The position numbers and the translations under genes are program-made. The notes below the pieces were generated by a model, which ran no database searches, was not told where the DNA came from, and was given only the letters and a program-made list of their open reading frames with translations. From JAKQLP01 sp964562165 (GTDB lineage: Bacteria; Patescibacteriota; Dojkabacteria; B142; OLB20), in contig CAZLRZ010000001.1 in NCBI GenBank assembly GCA_964562165.1, positions 1 through 64,000 of the forward strand: a DNA stretch of 64,000 nucleotides, given 5' to 3'. How positions within the stretch are numbered: position 1 is the stretch's first letter; each line of letters starts with the position of its first letter. Positions 49,538 to 57,568 of this stretch are shown here, piece by piece.

Positions 49538-50744
49538 ATCTTAAGGCGACTATTGGATCTAATTTGCCGGCCTGCCAGGCAGGGTAACTTCCAAAGACCA
49601 ATCCTATAAGGCCAGAGACACCGACAGCAAGTAGTATTGTATTAATGTTTATAGCGAAAGCTAAAGCGGCGACTTGTGTAAAAATATAGGTTAATAAGAT
49701 TCCAAGTAATGTGCCAAGGATTCCACCCAACATAGTTACAGCAATCGATTCGGTTAAGAATTGAAGCAGAATGTCGTTTCGGGTAGCTCCAAGGGCTTTT
49801 CGGAGGCCAATTTCACGAGTTCGTTCTTTTACGCTAACAAACATAATATTCATTATTCCAATCCCGCCAACCAGCAAAGATATTCCCGCAATTAAAGCTA
49901 GAAATATTGTAAAAATACTTGTGATTTCAGAGAGGATCCCCAATGCCTGAGCGGACGTTCTAATGGTAAAATCGGATTCTTCAGTGCCTTTTAGACCTCT
50001 GACTTGTCTGAAGTTGGTTTTAAGTTCTTCTGCTGCCAAACTAATGTATTCGGGGTCTTTAGCAGAAACAATTATTGACCTAATCGTACTATTGCCAGTA
50101 ATCAATTTTTGCATAGTTTTTAAAGGAAGTATTATTACTTCATCTAAATTTTGGAAACCATTACTACCCCTTGGCTTTGTGATTCCGACTATCGTAAAGT
50201 TCTGGTTGGAAATGTTTATAGTTTGCCCTATTGGGTTATCAACAAAAAATTTGTCCCGAATTTCCGGACCAATCACGGCGACTCTTGAAACTGTGTCTGA
50301 ATCCTTTTCATTAATTTCTCTACCTGCTAAAAGATCTACCGCTCTAACGGAAAAATAATCACCATAGACACCGGTTACGGACATTTGTTGATTGTTTATA
50401 CCTACTTTAATTGGCACTAATTTGCTGGATTCAGTTGAAATACCTTTTAAATAGATATTGGGTTTGTTTTTTAAATCAACTACATTTTGAAATTCAAATG
50501 AAGCAGACAGATCAAAAGAAAAACCTTGTGAACTGCTTTGAAACTTCCCGGGTATTACAGTGATTAGGTCGGAACCAAATGCCGAGACTGAAGATTCGAT
50601 TGTGCCCTGTGCCGCTTCACCAATGTTTACTAAAGTGATTACGGAAGTAATTCCAATGACTATACCCAAGACAGTCAAAAAGGTTCTGAGTTTGTTGACC
50701 GTTAGTGAGTCGAAGGCGTTTTTTAATAAAATATTTAATCGCAT
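49530..50744 (-). CDS. MacB-type ABC transporter permease
   Basis: 404 aa. TM1 at about 19-41 after an N-terminal F-D-S-L-T-V-N-K-L-R-T-F-L-T-V-L-G-I-V-I-G motif, a large periplasm-side MacB_PCD domain (about 50-250), then three C-terminal TM helices (FtsX domain) with V-K-E-R-T-R-E-I-G-L-R-K-A-L-G-A-T, the signature contact to the ATPase. Known relatives expel peptides, antibiotics or lipoproteins. It overlaps the ATPase gene by 10 nt. The substrate is unknown. Confidence 0.95.
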   Translation of the reverse strand: MRLNILLKNAFDSLTVNKLRTFLTVLGIVIGITSVITLVNIGEAAQGTIESSVSAFGSDLITVIPGKFQSSSQGFSFDLSASFEFQNVVDLKNKPNIYLKGISTESSKLVPIKVGINNQQMSVTGVYGDYFSVRAVDLLAGREINEKDSDTVSRVAVIGPEIRDKFFVDNPIGQTINISNQNFTIVGITKPRGSNGFQNLDEVIILPLKTMQKLITGNSTIRSIIVSAKDPEYISLAAEELKTNFRQVRGLKGTEESDFTIRTSAQALGILSEITSIFTIFLALIAGISLLVGGIGIMNIMFVSVKERTREIGLRKALGATRNDILLQFLTESIAVTMLGGILGTLLGILLTYIFTQVAALAFAININTILLAVGVSGLIGLVFGSYPAWQAGKLDPIVALRYE

Positions 50745-51424
50745 TTTTTATCCGAAATAATTAAACCATCTTTCAATTTGATTATTCTTTTTGCGTTTTG
50801 GGCTATATCTTCTTCATGAGTCACTAAAATAATTGTATGTCCTTTATTATTGAGCTCCTTAAAAACCTTCATAACTTCTTCGCCAGTTTTCGTATCGAGA
50901 TTACCGGTAGGTTCGTCTGCTAAAATCATAGCAGGATCTAAAATCAAGCTTCGGGCAATTGCCGTTCTTTGGATTTGCCCTCCTGACAATTCATTTGATT
51001 TGTTATGTCTTTTATCATATAAACCTACAACTTTTAAGGCTTCACTTACTCGTTTGTCTTGTTCTTCTTTTGATATGATCTGTTTTGTGTATGCAAAGGG
51101 TAGCTTTACATTTTGTTCGACTGTAATCCTAGGTAGTAAATTAAAGGCCTGAAAAACAAATCCGATGTCTTCGTTTCTGACTTTAGCCAAATCTGTGTCT
51201 TTCATTTGGGCGACATTTTTATCTTTGAGGTAATATACACCGGTGGTTGGAGTATCAAGACAACCAATAATATGCATCAAAGTTGATTTCCCGGAGCCTG
51301 AGGGCCCCATAATTGCAACAAACTCGCCCTTTTCAATATTAAGATCAACGCCTTTTAAAGCCTCGAACTGGTTTGGGCCTGTATTATAGGATTTTTTGAT
51401 TGAAACTAATTTGATAAGAGGCAT
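50735..51424 (-). CDS. ABC transporter ATP-binding protein (MacB/LolD type)
   Basis: 229 aa. Walker A G-P-S-G-S-G-K-S-T, Q-loop F-V-F-Q-A-F-N-L-L-P-R, signature L-S-G-G-Q-I-Q-R, Walker B M-I-L-A-D-E-P-T-G-N-L-D, and the H-loop V-T-H-E. The D-E-P-T-G-N-L-D sequence is typical for the MacB/LolD/FtsE branch. It lies between the adaptor (2 nt gap) and permease genes of the same exporter. Confidence 0.96.
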   Translation of the reverse strand: MPLIKLVSIKKSYNTGPNQFEALKGVDLNIEKGEFVAIMGPSGSGKSTLMHIIGCLDTPTTGVYYLKDKNVAQMKDTDLAKVRNEDIGFVFQAFNLLPRITVEQNVKLPFAYTKQIISKEEQDKRVSEALKVVGLYDKRHNKSNELSGGQIQRTAIARSLILDPAMILADEPTGNLDTKTGEEVMKVFKELNNKGHTIILVTHEEDIAQNAKRIIKLKDGLIISDKKCD

Positions 51425-51426
51425 AT

Positions 51427-52482
51427 TTAATTTGAACCACCAAGACTAAAATTGATAGTGTTAACCGATAAATCGTAATTTAAAACAACTTGATCTCCCT
51501 CATTTAATCCGGATACTATTTCGACCAAAGAATTATTATTAACTCCAGTTTGGATTTCTTTTTCAGAAATTTTTAACAAGGCTCCGGATTCGTCAAATTC
51601 AGGAACATAAACAAATGATTTCCCACTTTTCTCTCTGATTGCAGATGAGGATAATGACAAAACATTGGGGGTTTTATTAACTGTAATTAATCCATTAATA
51701 GTCATTTCAGCAAGTAAAGTTTGTTGCTCTGGAATTGAGGCTTTAACAATGTAGTTAACAACACCGGCAACGTTGGTTCCGCTAGGATTAATTTGAATAA
51801 TCTTACCTGTAATAGATTTTCCAACTGCTTCAATTTCTAATTTGATCTCCTGATCGAGTTTCACTTTAGATACATCTAATTCATTAACTGTAAGGTTTGC
51901 CACCAATTCACCACTTTCGCCAATAACTAGCGCCGGAGTCAGTTGTGAAATACTAGCAAAATCGCCAACCTTGAGGTTTAGAGTGGAAACAACGCCATCA
52001 GCAGGGCTTTTTATAATTGCATTTTCTAAATTTCTTTTGGCATTTTCTTGGTTGACCCAAGTAATATTAACTTGTTGCTGTGCTTGTTTAACTGAGTAAT
52101 CATCAACGATTGGGGCGTTTTTTAATTTATCGCGTCCGTAAACTGCTGAGTTAAAAGAATATTGGGAGCTTTTGTATGCACTTTGGAGATCAGTATCGTC
52201 TAAACGTAAAAGCTCTTGATCTTTTTTAACAAAGTCTCCAACTTTAACACTTACGGATACCACTTTGGCATTTATTCTTGGATTTACATTAAAGGTGTTT
52301 TTGAAGCTAACCGATCCATTTGCATTCACTTGTTCAATAATGTCTGTCTTTTTTACAGATTCATAAATATAATCGGCTTTATTTGTGTTTTGTACTGGGC
52401 GAAACACAAGAATCAAAGCCAATATTATTAGGCCTAGAAAAAACCACCACTTTTTCTTTTTAAAAAATGACATTTTTGACAT
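51427..52482 (-). CDS. HlyD-like adaptor (membrane fusion) protein of the ABC exporter
   Basis: 351 aa. An N-terminal TM (about 12-27) precedes a lipoyl-like half motif, V-S-V-K-V-G-D-F-V-K-K-D-Q-E-L-L-R-L-D, then a coiled-coil hairpin (about 100-150), a second lipoyl-like half (K-S-P-A-D-G-V-V-S-T-L-N-L-K-V-G-D-F) and beta-barrel domains. It is the first gene of the exporter operon. In this (probably single-membrane-type) cell the adaptor may link to the wall or to a partner. The ATG at 52482 sits six bases after TGATATACT, suggesting a leaderless message. Confidence 0.92.
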   Translation of the reverse strand: MSKMSFFKKKKWWFFLGLIILALILVFRPVQNTNKADYIYESVKKTDIIEQVNANGSVSFKNTFNVNPRINAKVVSVSVKVGDFVKKDQELLRLDDTDLQSAYKSSQYSFNSAVYGRDKLKNAPIVDDYSVKQAQQQVNITWVNQENAKRNLENAIIKSPADGVVSTLNLKVGDFASISQLTPALVIGESGELVANLTVNELDVSKVKLDQEIKLEIEAVGKSITGKIIQINPSGTNVAGVVNYIVKASIPEQQTLLAEMTINGLITVNKTPNVLSLSSSAIREKSGKSFVYVPEFDESGALLKISEKEIQTGVNNNSLVEIVSGLNEGDQVVLNYDLSVNTINFSLGGSN

Positions 52483-52488
52483 AAAGCG

Positions 52489-52497
52489 AGTATATCA
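52489..52497 (-). promoter_or_regulatory. Extended -10, leaderless, for the ABC exporter operon
   Basis: Minus strand TGATATACT followed by CGCTTT and ATG at 52482: TGn extended box with one mismatch and a six-base spacer. It lies back to back with the elp3 box. Confidence 0.65.
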
Positions 52498-52502
52498 TAT
52501 TG

Positions 52503-52508
52503 TATAAT
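52503..52508 (+). promoter_or_regulatory. -10 box, leaderless, for elp3
   Basis: TATAAT, then ATTGTA, then ATG at 52515. The same six-base spacing recurs. This box lies downstream of the TTG at 52500, so an upstream TTG start for elp3 is ruled out. Confidence 0.65.
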
Positions 52509-52514
52509 ATTGTA

Positions 52515-54218
52515 ATGACTTTACAATACAAAAAAATGCAGGTCCCTATTGAGTTCTTTAAAGAGCTCGAAAACTTAAAAAAAGTTAATAATAAAAGAAT
52601 TCAGATTTTGCTTCGGAAGTACCCAAGAGGTCACGAATTATTTAGCCGTGATCAATTGATTTCATCGTATAAAGAATATTGCGAAAAAGGTTTAATGAGC
52701 TTAGATAGTGAAATCCTAGACGTACTAAAATTAAAGCCTAGCAGAACAATGTCAGGGGTTACAGTTATTACTGTCTTAACAAAACCCTACCCTTGCCCAG
52801 GAAAGTGCATTTTTTGCCCTAATGATATTAGAATGCCAAAAAGCTATATAAGTTCAGAGCCCGGTGCTCAAAGAGCAGCCAGGAATGCATTTGATCCATA
52901 TCTGCAAACATACAATCGTTTACTTGCCCTAAAAAATATTGGCCACAATACTGAAAAAATCGAATTAATAGTTCTTGGAGGGACTTGGTCTTTTTACCCT
53001 ATCGAATACAAAATTTGGTTTATAAAAAGATGCTTTGAGGCCATGAACGACTTTGGAGTTATGGACGGCCGAATCGAAAAGGCTTCAATGCTAGTAGAAG
53101 ACCCGATGAAAGATAAAAATGAAGTTGTCACCTACAATTCAAAAATCAACTTTGAAAGACTTGTAAAAAACGAATCAGCAACTTGGGAAGAACTTTTTGA
53201 AGAACAACTCAAAAATCAAAATGCAAAATCGAGGAATGTTGGTTTAGTTTTGGAAACTAGGCCCGATTATATTTCACCCAAAGAGATCCAAGAATTAAGG
53301 CAATTTGGCGCAACAAAAATTCAAATAGGAGTCCAATCTTTAAACGATATTGTTTTAGAAAAAAACCAAAGAGGCACAACAAGAGCTCAAATTGTAAACG
53401 CTGTTAATTTAATCCGATCAGCCGGATTTAAAATCCATGCCCATTGGATGCCAAATTTGTACGGATCATCGATTGAAATCGACAAACAGGATTATTTGGA
53501 TTTATTTGAATTAGTTAAACCTGACGAGTTGAAAATTTATCCGACATCAATCATTAAAGGCACATTGCTTTATAAATATTTCAATGAAGGCAAATACAAA
53601 CCATATAGTAATGAAGAATTAATTGAGCTTCTAAAGTTTTGTTTAAAGAACACACCAAAATACTGCAGACTCACACGTATTATCCGAGACATTCCATCAA
53701 ATGAAATTGAAGCCGGAAACAAAACAACAAATCTTAGACAAATCATTGAAAATGAACTTATAAAAGAAGGAACACCTTGCCAATGCATCAGATGCCGAGA
53801 AGTGAAAAATACTAAGGTAATTTTTGAATCTTTAGGGAAAAACATCTTAGCGTACAAATCGCAAGTTGGGACTGACTATTTCATTACGCTTGAAACGGAA
53901 AACAAAATCGCAGGGTTTTTACGTCTTTTTTTGTCAGACAAAAATGAATCTATCGAAAATGAACTTTATAAAGAGGTCAAAGATTCTGCAATAATTCGTG
54001 AAGTCCACGTCTATGGGCAGGTCGTAGGCATAGGCAAATCAATCGGCGAAAAGACTCAACATACAGGAGTTGGGAAAACTTTAGTCGCAGCAGCCGAAGA
54101 AATTGCCATTAATAATAAATTCAAAAAAATCAGCGTAATATCTGCAATCGGAACAAGAGAATATTACAAAAAGCTTGGCTATACTTCACAAAAGATGTTC
54201 CAAACAAAAGAGCTTTAA
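52515..54218 (+). CDS. elp3: Elp3-family radical SAM / acetyltransferase (tRNA wobble-uridine modification)
   Basis: 567 aa from ATG 52515, six bases after a TATAAT box. The radical SAM part has C-P-G-K-C-I-F-C at 94-101 (three cluster cysteines) and E-P-G-A-Q-R-A; further on are I-Q-I-G-V-Q-S-L-N-D and H-W-M-P-N-L-Y-G-S. The C-terminal GNAT domain (about 430-567) has H-V-Y-G-Q-V-V-G and G-V-G-K-T-L-V-A-A-A-E-E-I-A. Elp3 makes cm5U at tRNA position 34 from acetyl-CoA; some bacterial and archaeal homologues act alone without other Elongator subunits, as is likely here. Confidence 0.95.
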   Translation: MTLQYKKMQVPIEFFKELENLKKVNNKRIQILLRKYPRGHELFSRDQLISSYKEYCEKGLMSLDSEILDVLKLKPSRTMSGVTVITVLTKPYPCPGKCIFCPNDIRMPKSYISSEPGAQRAARNAFDPYLQTYNRLLALKNIGHNTEKIELIVLGGTWSFYPIEYKIWFIKRCFEAMNDFGVMDGRIEKASMLVEDPMKDKNEVVTYNSKINFERLVKNESATWEELFEEQLKNQNAKSRNVGLVLETRPDYISPKEIQELRQFGATKIQIGVQSLNDIVLEKNQRGTTRAQIVNAVNLIRSAGFKIHAHWMPNLYGSSIEIDKQDYLDLFELVKPDELKIYPTSIIKGTLLYKYFNEGKYKPYSNEELIELLKFCLKNTPKYCRLTRIIRDIPSNEIEAGNKTTNLRQIIENELIKEGTPCQCIRCREVKNTKVIFESLGKNILAYKSQVGTDYFITLETENKIAGFLRLFLSDKNESIENELYKEVKDSAIIREVHVYGQVVGIGKSIGEKTQHTGVGKTLVAAAEEIAINNKFKKISVISAIGTREYYKKLGYTSQKMFQTKEL

Positions 54219-54281
54219 AATTCATTTGCTTACTTTCTTAAATTTCTCTACAATTTTTTATATACAATTAATTTGTAGTTT

Positions 54282-54728
54282 ATGATTTATATCGGTTCAG
54301 ATCACGCAGGCTTTAATACCAAAGAAATAGTAAAAAGATATCTATCCTCTATTGGATTACTCCACAAAGATATGGGGCCGTTTGAATTTATCCAAGATGA
54401 TGACTATCCCTTATTTGCTTTTGACGTAGCGGAAGCTGCTGCAAGAGAGCCCTTTTCACTTGGTATTTTAATCTGCAGCAGCGGAACCGGAATGGTTATT
54501 GCCGCAAACAAAGTTAAAGGGGCAAGAGCCGCTTGTATTCAATCGGTAGAAAGCGCAAGACTATCAAAGGAACACAATAATTGTAATGTTTTGGTAATTG
54601 ATAATTTAACCTTTAATGAGGCTAAAGATTTTGAAATAATTAAGACATTTATTTTCACAGCTTTTTCGCAAGAAGAAAGGCATATTCGAAGACTAAAACA
54701 GATATCTGACTATGAATCGAGTAATTAA
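54282..54728 (+). CDS. rpiB: Ribose-5-phosphate isomerase B
   Basis: 148 aa. G-S-D-H-A-G-F at the N-terminus, D-D-D-Y-P-L-F, active-site loop L-I-C-S-S-G-T-G-M with the catalytic Cys (usual I-C-G-T-G is changed to S-S-G), A-A-N-K-V-K-G-A-R-A-A, and H-N-N-C-N-V-L with the catalytic His region. It interconverts ribose- and ribulose-5-phosphate. It forms a coupled pair with the Rpe-like gene (17-nt overlap). Confidence 0.94.
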   Translation: MIYIGSDHAGFNTKEIVKRYLSSIGLLHKDMGPFEFIQDDDYPLFAFDVAEAAAREPFSLGILICSSGTGMVIAANKVKGARAACIQSVESARLSKEHNNCNVLVIDNLTFNEAKDFEIIKTFIFTAFSQEERHIRRLKQISDYESSN

Positions 54729-55362
54729 AATACACCCCGCCCCATTAGTTACCAATTTCACAGACTTACTTTTTCAAGTTGGAGCTTTAGTAGCTGTAAC
54801 AAAAGATTTCGATATAGATATTGTCGATTGGGCCCGTACTAAATCCCGAACAATAGGCGTTTCGGACGCATTAAATCTTAAAGGAGAACTTAATTTAACC
54901 TTTGACTTAATGATGGATTTCCCATCCAAAAGTATAAAAAAATTAATAAATGAACCTAGAGTTAAAACTATAATAATAAATCTCGACTGCAAGGAAGATA
55001 TTTCCTATTTGATCGACTTGATTCACCACTATAAAAAAGACGTGGGGATTTCTATGAACCCCGATAATTCTTTAGAACAGATATTGCCATATCATAAGCT
55101 TATTGACATGATTCAGATATTTACTGTGGAACCTGGAAAACAAGGCTCACCATTATTAGTTTCTCGACTAAATTTATTAAACAAATTAAGAGAGACTGGA
55201 TTTAAGGGGAAATTGGGGATAGATGGATCTATCAATTTAAAAACAATCGAAACTATTTTAAAATACCCTGTGGATATACTGAGCGTAGGATCCTATTTAT
55301 GTAAATCTACGGAACCTCATAAAAGTTTTAAAGAATTAGAATCAGCTATACTAAAGGCTTAA
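54712..55362 (+). CDS. rpe: Ribulose-phosphate 3-epimerase-like protein with altered metal site
   Basis: 216 aa; length and (beta/alpha)8 pattern fit Rpe. F-T-V-E-P-G-K-Q-G matches the M-x-V-x-P-G-x-x-G phosphate loop and G-I-D-G-S-I matches V-D-G-G-I. However, the family's H-x-D and D-x-H-L-M positions read D-I-D and F-D-L-M, so two of the four metal-ligand residues (both His) are Asp here. It is coupled to rpiB, and the next enzyme (transaldolase) is convergent, which supports a pentose-phosphate role. Catalysis may use a different metal or be lost. Confidence 0.75.
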   Translation: MNRVIKIHPAPLVTNFTDLLFQVGALVAVTKDFDIDIVDWARTKSRTIGVSDALNLKGELNLTFDLMMDFPSKSIKKLINEPRVKTIIINLDCKEDISYLIDLIHHYKKDVGISMNPDNSLEQILPYHKLIDMIQIFTVEPGKQGSPLLVSRLNLLNKLRETGFKGKLGIDGSINLKTIETILKYPVDILSVGSYLCKSTEPHKSFKELESAILKA

Positions 55363-56002
55363 GTCCAGCCTCTTTATAATCACTCAAAAACTTTTCAAGC
55401 CCTTTTGTTGTTAGTTCATGCTTTGAAAGTTTTTCTAGAATTTCTGGAGGAATAGTTGCCACATCAGCGCCAATTAAGGTTACTTGCTTTACTGTGACAT
55501 CCGATCGGATTGAAGCCGCAAGAACTAATGAGTTAAATTTATACCCATGAACGATTGCTACAATTTCCTTAAGAACTTCTAATCCGTTTTCTCCATTGTC
55601 ATCAAGCCTTCCTAAAAAGGGACTGATGTATGTTGCCCCAGCTTTTGCAGCTAATAATGCTTGGTTGGGTGAAAATACTAATGTGACATTGGTTTTTATT
55701 CCTTCTTGAGTTAAGACTTTAACTGCTTTTAAGCCTTCTTCGATAAGTGGAATTTTAACAACGACATTTTTATTTAGTAGAGCAAGTGAACGAGCCTCCC
55801 TTAAGATCCCTTCATAGTCAGTCGATAGCACTTCAAGGCTTATTGGCCCATCAACAATTTGAAAAATCTCTTTTACAACATCTTCAAATGGTCTGCCGAC
55901 TTTTGAGGCAAGTGAGGGGTTTGTTGTAACTCCATCGATCATTCCCATTTCCCAATATTTTCGAATTAAGCTTGGATCAGCAGTATCAATAAAGATTTTC
56001 AT
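55346..56002 (-). CDS. tal: Transaldolase (TalC/fructose-6-phosphate aldolase-type)
   Basis: 218 aa, the short form of transaldolase. M-K-I-F-I-D-T-A at the N-terminus, D-G-V-T-T-N-P-S-L, V-V-K-I-P-L (Schiff-base Lys), T-N-V-T-L-V-F-S-P-N-Q-A and S-P-F-L-G-R-L-D. It transfers dihydroxyacetone units between sugar phosphates. It overlaps the 3' end of the rpe-like gene on the opposite strand by 17 nt. Confidence 0.95.
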   Translation of the reverse strand: MKIFIDTADPSLIRKYWEMGMIDGVTTNPSLASKVGRPFEDVVKEIFQIVDGPISLEVLSTDYEGILREARSLALLNKNVVVKIPLIEEGLKAVKVLTQEGIKTNVTLVFSPNQALLAAKAGATYISPFLGRLDDNGENGLEVLKEIVAIVHGYKFNSLVLAASIRSDVTVKQVTLIGADVATIPPEILEKLSKHELTTKGLEKFLSDYKEAGLKPLV

Positions 56003-56031
56003 TTTGAGCAGTTTTAATAATTAAAAATATT

Positions 56032-56454
56032 TTAACAAAAATTGCTTAATTCTCCTTCAATCGGCCTTGCATAATGGGTTGATTCAATTTTTTGAAAGCC
56101 TTGAGATTCATACCATTTAATTAAAATTGGTCGGCAATTGATCGAAATTTCTACAGCTTTCAAAAGCTTTAACCGATCAATTGCCTCAAGAATTAAGGCT
56201 CTTCCTATCCCGTGACTTCGGTATTCTTCATCTACCACTAATTTATATATTTGACCTTTGATGCCATCAAATCCAACCAAGGTTATTCCGACGATCTTAT
56301 TATCCACAATAGCTTTTACAGAAGTTTCGGAATTCTTTTTTAAATATCCGTCAAGCATTTTGGCTTCGGCTTCAGGGATTAAATGCCTAGATTCCAAAAA
56401 ACTTTTCACTTCGTTAAGATCTTCGATTTTAATTGATTGATATTTAACTTCCAT
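56032..56454 (-). CDS. GNAT-family N-acetyltransferase
   Basis: 140 aa. V-G-I-T-L-V-G-F...I-Y-K-L-V-V-D-E-E-Y-R-S-H-G-I-G-R-A-L-I (motif A), then a helix ending W-Y-E-S-Q-G-F-Q-K-I. It sits between tal and the GDP-mannose gene on the same strand, 13 nt from the latter. The acceptor is unknown. Confidence 0.88.
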   Translation of the reverse strand: MEVKYQSIKIEDLNEVKSFLESRHLIPEAEAKMLDGYLKKNSETSVKAIVDNKIVGITLVGFDGIKGQIYKLVVDEEYRSHGIGRALILEAIDRLKLLKAVEISINCRPILIKWYESQGFQKIESTHYARPIEGELSNFC

Positions 56455-56467
56455 TTTTATAAAGTTT

Positions 56468-57544
56468 TTACAAATATTTTTCTAAATCGGTTCCTTCAAA
56501 TTTCTTTAGCAACTCTTTGAGTTTAGTATTATCTTCTTTAGGAAAGATTGCAATTACATCAGGAGTGTTAACAACTACAAAGCCATCAATCCCAATTGTG
56601 GTGATCATTTTACTATCTTCGTAATTGTAGATAATACTATCGGTTGTTTGATAAGGATAGACATTTCCTTTGGTGACGACATCATCTTTGTTTTTTTCGA
56701 GTGCTTCTTTTAGTGCGATCCATTCCCCGACGTCGCTCCAACCCATGTCTGAGTGGATTATTAAAGCTTCACCAGGAAAAACTTTTTCAGCAAAAACATA
56801 GTCGGCGGAGATCTTCTCTAGTAGTGCATATTTAGCATTCGCTTCGTCTGAAAAATTCGAATTAACAACCTCTTGGCAAACACTAAAGATTTTTTTATTT
56901 GTTTGCTCTACTTTTGCAAGATAAGCTGATGATTTTACAACCCAATATCCCGGATTCCAAGCATATTCGCCTGAGAGCAAATATTCTTCGGCCACTTGTT
57001 GACTTGGTTTTTCAACGAATCGAATAAATTTCTTTAAAACATTTTTTGGATTATTGAAAACCTGGAGTTCTTTTCCAAATTTTAAGTAACCTCTATGAGG
57101 AGAAGCAAATCTTGCAGGTACGGCAATAAAAACGAATTTATCATTAATTTTTACTTGATTTTCCGCTTCAATTAAAGCGTCAATATATGTTTTATTGTCT
57201 TTGATCAAATTGTCCGCCCACCTTATAATTACAACTTCATCAGGGAATTTTTTGTTGAGATATGCAACTGCTAAAGTTACTGCAGGGCCTGTATCTCGCA
57301 TAACAGGGTCAAAAATGAAATTTTCTGGATTTATCTCGGGCAAAATAGATTTGATCTCTTTTTCATAAACCTTACCTGTACAAAAGAAGATATCCTCTTT
57401 TTGAATTCCTTCTAAAAGTTGCTCATACGCAAGTCTAACTAGGGGTTTGTCACCCTGAACATTTTGAAATTGTTTAGGATTATTAATCCTACTTGCTGGC
57501 CAAAAACGTTTTCCTGTGCCACCTGCAAAAACTACTATTTTCAT
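56468..57544 (-). CDS. manC: Mannose-1-phosphate guanylyltransferase
   Basis: 358 aa. The N-terminal signature V-F-A-G-G-T-G-K-R-F-W-P-A-S-R (GTP-binding) and P-K-Q-F-Q are diagnostic, followed by R-F-V-E-K-P (family F-x-E-K-P) and N-P-G-Y-W-V. It makes GDP-mannose from mannose-1-phosphate and GTP for glycan synthesis. Its partner phosphohexomutase lies directly upstream in the operon. The bifunctional isomerase domain of larger ManC enzymes is absent. Confidence 0.92.
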   Translation of the reverse strand: MKIVVFAGGTGKRFWPASRINNPKQFQNVQGDKPLVRLAYEQLLEGIQKEDIFFCTGKVYEKEIKSILPEINPENFIFDPVMRDTGPAVTLAVAYLNKKFPDEVVIIRWADNLIKDNKTYIDALIEAENQVKINDKFVFIAVPARFASPHRGYLKFGKELQVFNNPKNVLKKFIRFVEKPSQQVAEEYLLSGEYAWNPGYWVVKSSAYLAKVEQTNKKIFSVCQEVVNSNFSDEANAKYALLEKISADYVFAEKVFPGEALIIHSDMGWSDVGEWIALKEALEKNKDDVVTKGNVYPYQTTDSIIYNYEDSKMITTIGIDGFVVVNTPDVIAIFPKEDNTKLKELLKKFEGTDLEKYL

Positions 57545-57568
57545 AATGACAAATTAATAATTAAATAA

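Noticed and set aside
52500..52514. TTG start at 52500 for elp3
   Set aside because: It lies upstream of the TATAAT box at 52503-52508, so it would not be in the transcript; the ATG at 52515 fits better.
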